From assembly GCA_003561145.1 (NCBI GenBank), contig PWXL01000267.1, forward strand, positions 1 to 5,842: DNA of 5,842 nt, in the 5' to 3' direction. The first letter of the stretch is position 1; every line of letters starts with the position of its first letter. Position numbers and translations under genes: made by a program. This document shows positions 1 to 4,867 of the stretch, piece after piece. A model generated the notes under the pieces. The model ran no database searches. It worked only from the letters and a program-made list of their open reading frames with translations, and was not told the DNA's origin. This DNA is from Candidatus Atribacteria bacterium (lineage in GTDB: Bacteria > Atribacterota > Atribacteria > Atribacterales > Atribacteraceae).

Positions 1-149
1 ACCAGGTGGTGGAGTCCCTCTGTAGAGGTGTTGCCGATATACATGCTGGGACGCTTGCGTACCGCTTCCAGTCCTTCCAGGACTTGAATGTGTTCAGCTC
101 CGTAATTCAGTTGGTCTTCGTTTTTTTCCTGTTCTGCCAATTCATTCAC
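1..149 (-). CDS. gyrB: DNA gyrase subunit B, N-terminal fragment (cut by window edge)
   Basis: This is the start of the ATPase subunit of DNA gyrase, which with GyrA introduces negative supercoils using ATP. Only 49 codons are present. The translation contains NYGAEHIQVLEGLEAVRKRP followed by SMYIGNTSTEGLHHL, the highly conserved N-terminal arm and first helix of the GyrB GHKL ATPase domain. Tyr16 and Ile21 align by eye with E. coli Tyr5 and Ile10, the arm residues that reach the partner subunit's nucleotide. The usual RKRPGMYIG is RKRPSMYIG here. I chose a GTG start at 149 because it overlaps the upstream stop as GTGA. An in-frame TTG at 164, giving MSSDEVNEL, is also possible, and neither has a strong Shine-Dalgarno. 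An ATG at 145 is in the wrong frame. ParE is an alternative identity, but the dnaA-dnaN-recF context favours GyrB. Confidence 0.93.
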   Translation of the reverse strand, partial: MNELAEQEKNEDQLNYGAEHIQVLEGLEAVRKRPSMYIGNTSTEGLHHL

Positions 150-466
150 CTCGTCAGACGACAACGGATTTTCACTTTTTTCACCGGGAGTCCTCTCTTC
201 TGAAAAACATGAACAATCCTGGGGATCATTTTACGTGCTTCCAAGGAAAACATTGTATCCGAAATTTCCAGAAACAGGGTTCCCTTTTTAAAATCAACCG
301 CTTTGCTGAAACCTGCGGCCTCGGGAAATAGGCAGGGATACCGGGCGAGATGCTGATATAGTTCCACCCTCTCCAGCAACTCGTGTTTTTCAAAAAAATC
401 ACGAATCGCTTCACCCAGTGTTTTCGGATCAGCGGGAAAAAATGTATATGGATTTTTTCCGGTCAC
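146..466 (-). CDS. DUF721 / DciA-like protein
   Basis: A small protein of 106 residues between recF and gyrB. It reads as a DUF721 domain: an N-terminal helix (TLGEAIRDFFEKHELLERV, residues 16-34), a central segment ending in KKGTLFLEISDTMFSLEARK, and a C-terminal helix-strand with KRGLPVKKVKIRCR. The pattern of a hydrophobic strand after a basic turn, then a helix, then a terminal V-K-x-I-R strand is typical of the family. DUF721 includes DciA, which recruits or loads the replicative helicase DnaB in bacteria lacking DnaC/DnaI; that role is inferred here. The conserved Trp common in many members is absent, so divergence is appreciable. The start is GTG, the only start available after an in-frame TGA, with a weak Shine-Dalgarno. 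It lies 16 bases after recF, and its TGA overlaps the gyrB GTG by 4 bases, suggesting translational coupling. Confidence 0.78.
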   Translation of the reverse strand: MTGKNPYTFFPADPKTLGEAIRDFFEKHELLERVELYQHLARYPCLFPEAAGFSKAVDFKKGTLFLEISDTMFSLEARKMIPRIVHVFQKRGLPVKKVKIRCRLTR

Positions 467-482
467 TTTTCACTCTTCATGC

Positions 483-1571
483 TCATGCCTTTTTCACCGT
501 TCCTCCCTGAACACCGAGAACCGTGTATTTTTCCCAACCTTCCGGCATTGGGGGAACCTCATCAGTGACAGTGATAAAAACCTGGCCCGTGCCGAGCACT
601 TCTTTGAAAAGGAGATGCCGGCGCCCTGGATCGAGTTCGGAAAAAAGATCATCGAGAAGAACAATCACTTCTGTGTTTTTTAGCTTGCGTATAACTTGCA
701 TTTCACTCATCTTGAGGGCGAGTGCCAGGCTTTTCTTTTCACCTTGTGAACCATATACCCGAAAGTCTTTTTCTTCAAGAGTAAAAATAATATCGTCACG
801 ATGCGGTCCTACGAGTGTCATCTCCCGGGCCCGCTCTTCTTTTTCCATACACCGGAATGCCTTCCGTAGATTGTCCTCCAGCTCTCCTCTCAATTCGTAT
901 CCTCCGCCACTATATTGTACCCCAAAGTGCATATTTTCTCCTCCCAGGCGAAGGTAAAAATCCCTCAGGAAAGGCGTGAGAAGTTCTCCGTACCGTATCC
1001 GTCCCTGTATAATGTGTTTCCCGGTGTTGATGAGTTCCTCGGTGTATACGGAAACCAAGTCGTCTGCGGCGCGTTCCCTTAAAAGGATATTTCTCCGGGT
1101 CAACGTGCGTTCGTACCTTTTTACATGCGCATTATAAGCAGGCTGTATATAGGAAACTGCTTCATCAATAAAACGGCGCCTTTCGACAGGAGGGCCTTCA
1201 ATAATACTGATATCTCCGGGAAAGTATCCAACCAGCCATACTTCTTCTTGCCGTCCTCTCCCTCTCTTGGGATGGCCGTTGGTCAACCAAACCTTCTTTC
1301 TGCCCGGTTGTATGCGGACTTCCCTGTCAAACCATATACCTCCCGAGTCTACGCGCATTTCGATAGATGCAGAGTCACTTCCCCATGAGACAAGCTCCGC
1401 GTCCCTCTGCGTTCTTGGTGACACTCCGCGCGCTGCAAGATAAATTGCTTCCAGAAAATTTGTTTTCCCTTGTGCATTCCCTCCCCGCAGAACCACAAGG
1501 TAAGGGGGGAGCTCTAAAGATGCCTGGGCAATATTTCTAAATGCATGCATCCTGACCCTGCTTATATGCAC
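483..1571 (-). CDS. recF: DNA replication and repair protein RecF
   Basis: RecF is an SMC/ABC-type ATPase that helps load RecA at gapped DNA through the RecFOR pathway. The 362-residue length is normal for the family. Visible motifs are a Walker A (GGNAQGKTN, residues 30-38), the family motif VGPHRDD (254-260), an ABC signature region (GSQGEKKSLALALKMSE, 274-290) and a Walker B with D-loop (VIVLLDDLFSELD, 302-314). The N-terminus HISRVRMHAFRNIAQASLEL matches the usual RecF opening with its FRN element, which supports the GTG start at 1571 rather than the internal ATG at residue 8. An AGGA lies 7 bases upstream of the GTG and sits partly inside the dnaN stop codon. The gap from dnaN is only 9 bases, so the two are almost certainly co-transcribed. 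All key ATPase residues are present. Confidence 0.97.
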   Translation of the reverse strand: MHISRVRMHAFRNIAQASLELPPYLVVLRGGNAQGKTNFLEAIYLAARGVSPRTQRDAELVSWGSDSASIEMRVDSGGIWFDREVRIQPGRKKVWLTNGHPKRGRGRQEEVWLVGYFPGDISIIEGPPVERRRFIDEAVSYIQPAYNAHVKRYERTLTRRNILLRERAADDLVSVYTEELINTGKHIIQGRIRYGELLTPFLRDFYLRLGGENMHFGVQYSGGGYELRGELEDNLRKAFRCMEKEERAREMTLVGPHRDDIIFTLEEKDFRVYGSQGEKKSLALALKMSEMQVIRKLKNTEVIVLLDDLFSELDPGRRHLLFKEVLGTGQVFITVTDEVPPMPEGWEKYTVLGVQGGTVKKA

Positions 1572-1580
1572 CGATTTTTC

Positions 1581-2687
1581 CTATTCCTCATTGTCCTTGC
1601 GCAGAGGCATCAGGATATACTCAAATTCACGGCTTTTTCCAATAATCTTGGTAGGTGCCACTTCTCCTCGAATTCCCATTTCAATCTCGTCCCACGGAGC
1701 TACGCGCACTGCCTCCGCCAGGTATTTAGCGTTATATGCCACCTCTATCCTTTTCCCCTCTATTCGAGCGCTTATTTTTTCACTGGCCTCTCCCATTTCC
1801 GGTGACTCTCCCCGTACCTCTATGGCGTCTTCCTCCATGACAAAAGTAATAACGCCTCCTTCTTCCCTGAACACCAGTGACACCCTCTCCAAAAGACCCT
1901 CAAACTCCTCACGCGGGAGAATAACCTTGGTAATAAATTCCTCCGGGAGTAACAAACTATAATCAGGGTACTCTCCCTCTATCAGTCGGGAAAAAAACGA
2001 TACGTTTCCGGAACGGAAGAGAATTCTTCCTTCTGAGAGCACCAATTCAACTTCCCCTCCATGCAAAATTCTCGCCACTTCCTGTGCGACCCGTGTTGGA
2101 ATAATATACTTACCTTCTTCAATAGTATTCCCTTTCATTTGGAGACGTCCAATGCTCAGCCTATGCCCATCGGTCGCAACCAACTCTGAATCTTCACCCT
2201 TTATATCCAAAAGCAGGCCGGTCAACGACGGTCTCATCTCGTCTTTTGAAGCGGCAAAGTGCGTAAGGGATACCGCCCTCCTAAATGAATGTGCATCCAG
2301 GCTGTACACCACATCCTCGGAAAGTGAAGGAAAAATGGGATAATCATCAGGAGAAAACCCCGACAAGCGGTAAAAACTCTCTCCTGCCTGTATGGAAACC
2401 GCATAACCAGGAGAAACGGTCACGTTTACTACATTACCCTTGACGGAACGGGCAATATTCGCGAATACTTTTCCTGGTACAACCCCTCTCCCCTCCTCTT
2501 CAACTGTAGCAGGGCACACGACACTTAACCCCTCATCCATATCTGTTGCCATAAGGGTCACACGCCCCTCAGCCTCTGCCTGTACAAAAATACCGGTCAA
2601 AACAGGTTTGGTGGGTTTTGCCGTCAACCCCCTTACTACTGTATTCACAGCACCGGCGAGTTCTTTTTTTTCAAATACTACGCGCAC
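1581..2687 (-). CDS. dnaN: DNA polymerase III beta sliding clamp
   Basis: The beta clamp is a dimeric ring that tethers DNA polymerase III and other partners to DNA. From the chosen start it has 368 residues, close to the usual ~366, and spans three clamp domains of about 120 residues. The partner-binding pocket is recognisable: ATDGHRL at 171-177 (E. coli pocket residues Thr172, Gly174, His175, Arg176 and Leu177 fall at the same numbers), GEYPDY at 238-243, and the C-terminal YILMPLR at 357-363. A five-residue tail (KDNEE) extends beyond the usual terminal MPMRL-like end. I chose GTG at 2687 because a near-perfect AGGAGGA lies 7 bases upstream and the protein then begins VRVVFEKKEL, as clamps do. 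An ATG at 2717 would add ten residues (MWKRGEEDSS) that encode this Shine-Dalgarno. recF follows after 9 bases. Confidence 0.97.
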   Translation of the reverse strand: MRVVFEKKELAGAVNTVVRGLTAKPTKPVLTGIFVQAEAEGRVTLMATDMDEGLSVVCPATVEEEGRGVVPGKVFANIARSVKGNVVNVTVSPGYAVSIQAGESFYRLSGFSPDDYPIFPSLSEDVVYSLDAHSFRRAVSLTHFAASKDEMRPSLTGLLLDIKGEDSELVATDGHRLSIGRLQMKGNTIEEGKYIIPTRVAQEVARILHGGEVELVLSEGRILFRSGNVSFFSRLIEGEYPDYSLLLPEEFITKVILPREEFEGLLERVSLVFREEGGVITFVMEEDAIEVRGESPEMGEASEKISARIEGKRIEVAYNAKYLAEAVRVAPWDEIEMGIRGEVAPTKIIGKSREFEYILMPLRKDNEE

Positions 2688-2694
2688 GGAAGAG

Positions 2695-2701
2695 TCCTCC
2701 T
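2695..2701 (-). promoter_or_regulatory. Ribosome binding site of dnaN
   Basis: The minus strand reads AGGAGGA, followed by a 7-base spacer (CTCTTCC) and then GTG. It is the strongest Shine-Dalgarno in the window, and it decides the dnaN start in favour of GTG at 2687 over the upstream in-frame ATG at 2717. Confidence 0.88.
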
Positions 2702-2733
2702 CTCCTCTTTTCCACATATCCCCAGCTCCTCTT

Positions 2734-2769
2734 ACTAAGAATAATATATATAAATACTAGGAGTAGTAG
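2734..2769 (-). other. Candidate DNA unwinding element with DnaA-trio-like triplets
   Basis: The dnaA-dnaN spacer contains a 26-base AT-rich stretch (2734-2759, 23 of 26 A/T). It abuts the plus-strand triplets TAG GAG TAG TAG (2758-2769). Read away from dnaA the triplets are TAG, TAG, GAG, TAG, TAC, AAA, TAT, all with a central A. In Bacillus subtilis the basal unwinding system lies in the same place: DnaA boxes, a short spacer, then repeated triplets reading 3'-GAT-5' that DnaA contacts as single strands. Here the order dnaA, weak box (2783-2791), triplets, AT-rich tract, dnaN has the same polarity. The function is inferred. The nearest box has two mismatches and the 13-base gap to the first triplet may be long. 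Confidence 0.45.
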
Positions 2770-2774
2770 CTCAA
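2745..2774 (-). promoter_or_regulatory. Possible dnaN promoter overlapping the AT-rich element
   Basis: On the minus strand TTGAGC (2774-2769) is followed after 18 bases by TATATA (2750-2745). Each hexamer matches the sigma-70 consensus at four of six positions. It would start transcription about 50 bases upstream of the dnaN GTG. The AT-rich tract produces such matches easily, so this is weak. dnaN may instead be read from dnaA promoters. Confidence 0.25.
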
Positions 2775-2782
2775 GGGAATTT

Positions 2783-2868
2783 TGTGGGAAAGTTACTGTC
2801 TTTAATGAATAGAGTATATGCACAGGCAAGGAAAAGCTTTGGATAGTACTGCTTTTTCTTGTGGATTT
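2783..2868. other. Weak DnaA-box-like sites in the dnaA-dnaN spacer
   Basis: Three near-matches to TTATNCACA lie between the dnaA stop and the triplet element: TTTCCCACA on the minus strand (2783-2791, two mismatches), ATATGCACA on the plus strand (2816-2824, one mismatch) and AAATCCACA on the minus strand (2860-2868, two mismatches). A fourth, TTTTCCACA (2708-2716, plus strand, one mismatch), lies on the dnaN side, just upstream of its Shine-Dalgarno. They would be the downstream half of a bipartite origin. Individually they are weak. Confidence 0.4.
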
Positions 2869-2872
2869 CCTG

Positions 2873-4234
2873 TCAGTCATTGCTGGAGGCACGAATTTTT
2901 TCAACCAGTTCGCCTATCTCTTCCGAGAGTTTCTGGTTGGCTTCCAGGTCTCGTTGGAGTTTTTCACAAGCATGCAATACGGTAGTGTGATCACGTCCAC
3001 CGAATTCTTCACCGAGAGAAGGAAGAGACAGATTAGTGAGAGAGCGGGCAAGGAACATTGCGACCTGTCTCGGGAAGGCAACTTCCCTGGTACGCTTTTT
3101 TGCTCTCATCAGGCCGACCTTTATCTGGAAATGTTCCGCAACAACTTTTTGTATGGTAAGAACATCAATTTTTCTTGTCTTTTTACGGGGGAGAATATCT
3201 TTCAGTATTTCTTTTGCGACTTCAAGTTCACAAGAGATCTGATTGAGAAGGCAGAATGCTTTGATTCTTACAAGGGCTCCTTCGAGTTCTCGAATATTCG
3301 AGGGAATTTGATTGGCTATGTATGTCACAACATTATCCGGGAGAGAAAGGTTTTCAAGCTCCGCTTTCTTTCGTAGTATTGCGATCCGTGTTTCCAGGTC
3401 AGGCGGTTGAATGTCGGCAATCAATCCCCATTCAAAGCGCGATCGAAGACGGTCCTCTAAAGTCGGTATTTCCTTGGGCGGGCGATCGCTGGTAAGCACT
3501 ATTTGTTTCAGTGATTCGTGGAGGGAATTGAAAGTATGGAAAAATTCTTCCTGGGTTCGTTCCTTGCCGGCCAGAAATTGAATATCGTCTATGAGTAATA
3601 CATCGACATTTCTATATTTCTGCCTGAACAGTTCGGTCTTATCATCCCGGATGGAATTGATAAGTTCGTTTGTGAATTTTTCAGAGGTTGAATACTCGAC
3701 ACGCGCTTCCGTATTCTTTGACAGTACATGTGATCCAATAGCATGCATGAGGTGTGTTTTTCCTAAACCGACACCTCCATAAATAAAAAGAGGATTATAT
3801 GAACGGGCGGGACTCTCTGCCACAGCGAAGGAAGCGGCATGTGCAAATTTATTGCTGTTTCCCACTACAAAAGTTGAAAAAGAATACCGGGGGTTCAGGG
3901 GAAGCTGTTCTGAGTCATTACTGCGTGGAGTAACCACCTGTCCCTCTTCTTCCTCGCTCCTCTGGCGAGGGCGAACGACCACCGCTATCTCAATTTTTGG
4001 TAGATTTCCACCGCTGGCTTTTTGAATGGCAAAACGGATTGTTTCCAGGTAACGATTGAGTATTTTTTCACGGGCAAGTTCAGTAGGAACAGTCAGCGTA
4101 AGAGTATTATCCGAAAGAGACAGTGGTTCGAGAGATTCAATCCAGGCACTGTACTCGGGCACGGTAACCGTGGAGCGAATGTTGTTCAGAACACTTTTCC
4201 ACAGCTCAGGAAGGTTGTCGGAAAACTTATTCAT
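2873..4234 (-). CDS. dnaA: Chromosomal replication initiator protein DnaA
   Basis: DnaA is the AAA+ initiator that binds DnaA boxes at oriC, oligomerises with ATP, melts the origin and also regulates transcription. From the chosen start it has 453 residues, normal for the family. Domain I (about 1-80) includes LPELWKSVLNNI and the VPEYSAWIESLEPLSL segment. Domain II is a short acidic linker. Domain III opens with NPRYSFSTFVVGNSNKFAHA and has Walker A GGVGLGKT (153-160), Walker B LLIDD (213-217) and an RLRSRFEWG segment (262-270) with the expected arginine. Domain IV ends with the DNA-binding signature GGRDHTTVLHACEKL (412-426). I chose ATG at 4234 because GAGGTG lies 5 bases upstream. An ATG at 4252 would add MKRGAR and has no Shine-Dalgarno. 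A DnaA-box-like TTTTCCACA (4195-4203) lies inside its 5' coding end. Autoregulation is suggested by boxes in the upstream region. Confidence 0.98.
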   Translation of the reverse strand: MNKFSDNLPELWKSVLNNIRSTVTVPEYSAWIESLEPLSLSDNTLTLTVPTELAREKILNRYLETIRFAIQKASGGNLPKIEIAVVVRPRQRSEEEEGQVVTPRSNDSEQLPLNPRYSFSTFVVGNSNKFAHAASFAVAESPARSYNPLFIYGGVGLGKTHLMHAIGSHVLSKNTEARVEYSTSEKFTNELINSIRDDKTELFRQKYRNVDVLLIDDIQFLAGKERTQEEFFHTFNSLHESLKQIVLTSDRPPKEIPTLEDRLRSRFEWGLIADIQPPDLETRIAILRKKAELENLSLPDNVVTYIANQIPSNIRELEGALVRIKAFCLLNQISCELEVAKEILKDILPRKKTRKIDVLTIQKVVAEHFQIKVGLMRAKKRTREVAFPRQVAMFLARSLTNLSLPSLGEEFGGRDHTTVLHACEKLQRDLEANQKLSEEIGELVEKIRASSND

Positions 4235-4239
4235 CCGGG

Positions 4240-4245
4240 CACCTC
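4240..4245 (-). promoter_or_regulatory. Ribosome binding site of dnaA
   Basis: The minus strand reads GAGGTG, then CCCGG, then ATG at 4234. The in-frame ATG at 4252 is preceded only by an A-rich run, so this site decides the start and shortens the protein by six residues. Confidence 0.8.
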
Positions 4246-4260
4246 GTTTCATTTTTTAAC

Positions 4261-4335
4261 GTGGAAAATGATGCTCTCAGCCGCTGAAATATAAGGAAAA
4301 ACAGGGCTTTCCCTGTGAGTTTTCCACAGAGCATC
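4261..4335 (-). promoter_or_regulatory. Structured dnaA leader with nested and competing inverted repeats
   Basis: Several inverted repeats are packed into 75 bases ending 26 bases before the dnaA start. GATGCTCT (4270-4277) pairs perfectly with AGAGCATC (4328-4335), enclosing an inner hairpin (4295-4325) and a small TCAG-CGG-CTGA hairpin (4276-4286). On the RNA read from the minus strand this would make a three-way junction. A second perfect 8-base pair, GTGGAAAA (4261-4268) with TTTTCCAC (4320-4327), competes with the inner hairpin for TTTTCC, so two folds exclude each other. The repeats are seen directly. A role in dnaA expression or in origin DNA structure is inference. No known riboswitch class was recognised. 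Confidence 0.45.
4295..4325 (-). terminator. Terminator- or attenuator-like hairpin upstream of dnaA
   Basis: On the minus strand ACAGGG-AAAG-CCCTGT forms a perfect six-base stem with a four-base loop, followed immediately by a run of four T (TTTTCC). The stem extends through GGAAAA/TTTTCC with a three-base bulge. A GC-containing stem followed by T is the form of an intrinsic terminator. Because it lies between the candidate promoter at 4475-4503 and dnaA, it could act as an attenuator, or it could end transcripts entering from the right. The T run is short and interrupted by CC, so termination may be weak. Confidence 0.35.
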
Positions 4336-4474
4336 TTTCTACTCCCGGCGGGCTGCTACAGAACGTCAAACAGGATGTAGGAGGGCGAGTATTCCTGATT
4401 TGAAAGGTATTTGATGCAATTTCTTTGAGAAGGTTTTTGTTCCGGGGCCCGTATTCGCCGCACCGTGAAGATAT

Positions 4475-4503
4475 ATTGTCCACAGCTTGTGCACAGCGGT
4501 CAA
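4475..4503 (-). promoter_or_regulatory. dnaA: Candidate dnaA promoter with two DnaA boxes in its spacer
   Basis: On the minus strand TTGACC (4503-4498, five of six to the -35 consensus) is followed after exactly 17 bases by GACAAT (4480-4475, four of six to the -10). The two best tandem DnaA-like boxes, 4476-4484 and 4487-4495, start 11 bases apart and fill the spacer and the -10. DnaA bound there would block RNA polymerase, as in known dnaA autorepression. The -10 is poor, the leader would be about 230 bases, and the start site is unproven. Confidence 0.35.
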
Positions 4504-4595
4504 AATCCTGTTGTTCCCACCATACACAGCCTTTCGCGCCCTTCTCATTGTTTTTCCTTTCATTAGAAAATTGGGAGTAAAAATTCGGTACGCCC

Positions 4596-4619
4596 CAAAC
4601 GCTTGTCTGAGAGCGTTTG
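4596..4619. repeat. Perfect 8-base inverted repeat in the origin region
   Basis: CAAACGCT (4596-4603) and AGCGTTTG (4612-4619) are perfect reverse complements with an 8-base gap. No T run follows on either strand, so it does not look like a terminator. It could be an operator for a dimeric protein or an origin structural element. Confidence 0.5.
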
Positions 4620-4641
4620 TACACTTGTCCATTCTAAAAAA

Positions 4642-4732
4642 CCCACAGGAGAAAAGCTTTCCCCAACTTACCCACAGGGTATGTGTAACCAGAAGGGTTG
4701 CCCTCACTATTATAGACGTTTTGCCCCACAGG
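4642..4732 (+). repeat. Three direct copies of CCCACAGG
   Basis: CCCACAGG occurs at 4642-4649, 4671-4678 and 4725-4732. The first and third also share the following A-rich bases (GGAGAAAAG and GGAAAAAGG). The copies coincide with the weaker DnaA-box-like sites and may be low-affinity boxes of this organism. Confidence 0.5.
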
Positions 4733-4796
4733 AAAAAGGGTACACTATATCCAATTCCTCCCTCCCGATGTAAGGCGGATATTCGGAATGGCCTTA

Positions 4797-4809
4797 TGGT
4801 ATTATACCA
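4797..4809. repeat. Palindrome TGGTATTATACCA containing a -10-like hexamer
   Basis: Six-base arms flank a central T. The minus strand contains a perfect TATAAT (4806-4801) and the plus strand TATTAT (4800-4805). No acceptable -35 lies at the right distance on either strand. It may be an operator or promoter core between the origin and the radical SAM gene. Confidence 0.35.
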
Positions 4810-4829
4810 AATCAAAGCCGAAGGGAGTC

Positions 4830-4858
4830 TTTTCAGAAAAGTAAACTATGGCTATGAT
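4830..4858 (+). promoter_or_regulatory. Candidate promoter of the radical SAM gene
   Basis: TTTTCA (4830-4835, four of six) and TATGAT (4853-4858, five of six) are separated by 17 bases. Transcription would begin at about 4865, on the start codons themselves, giving a leaderless or nearly leaderless message. That conflicts with the AGGA at 4859-4862 serving as a ribosome site, so only one of the two readings can be right. Confidence 0.3.
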
Positions 4859-4867
4859 AGGATCATG

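Larger units (their letters stand above)
4320..4730 (+). other. oriC: array of same-strand DnaA-box-like sites upstream of dnaA
   Basis: This intergenic region contains at least seven sites on the plus strand with the core C-A-C-A, six of them followed by G. Best matches to TTATNCACA are TTTTCCACA (4320-4328), TTGTCCACA (4476-4484), TTGTGCACA (4487-4495) and TTACCCACA (4668-4676), each with one mismatch. Weaker ones are CCATACACA (4520-4528), AAACCCACA (4639-4647) and TGCCCCACA (4722-4730). No perfect TTATCCACA occurs. The orientation, the position next to dnaA and the divergence of flanking genes make this the probable origin. Between boxes, 4336-4474 and 4529-4638 hold no gene I can support; the latter includes the inverted repeat at 4596-4619. 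Confidence 0.75.

Noticed and set aside
120..145. ATG at 145 as the gyrB start
   Set aside because: It reads MNWQNRKK in a different frame from the conserved GyrB sequence.
2688..2717. ATG at 2717 as the dnaN start
   Set aside because: It would place the strongest Shine-Dalgarno inside the coding region and add ten residues not typical of clamps.
2831..2858. Hairpin GAAAAGC...GCTTTTTC after dnaA as a terminator
   Set aside because: The stem is AT-rich with a bulge and a 13-base loop, and no clean T run follows on the minus strand; too weak to call.
2861..3376. A 171-codon plus-strand open frame opposite dnaA
   Set aside because: It is antisense to the conserved domain IV and AAA+ coding sequence of dnaA and resembles no protein.
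4277..4624. A 115-codon minus-strand open frame in the origin region
   Set aside because: No recognisable motif, overlaps another chance frame and the structured leader; composition does not look coding.
4366..4815. A 149-codon minus-strand open frame upstream of dnaA
   Set aside because: Its translation shows no domain pattern and it runs through most of the DnaA-box array and the candidate dnaA promoter. It is a chance frame in the origin.
4235..4867. rpmH or rnpA, often found beside dnaA in other bacteria
   Set aside because: I looked for the basic L34 signature (such as RRRAKGRKRL) and for RnpA motifs in both strands and found neither.
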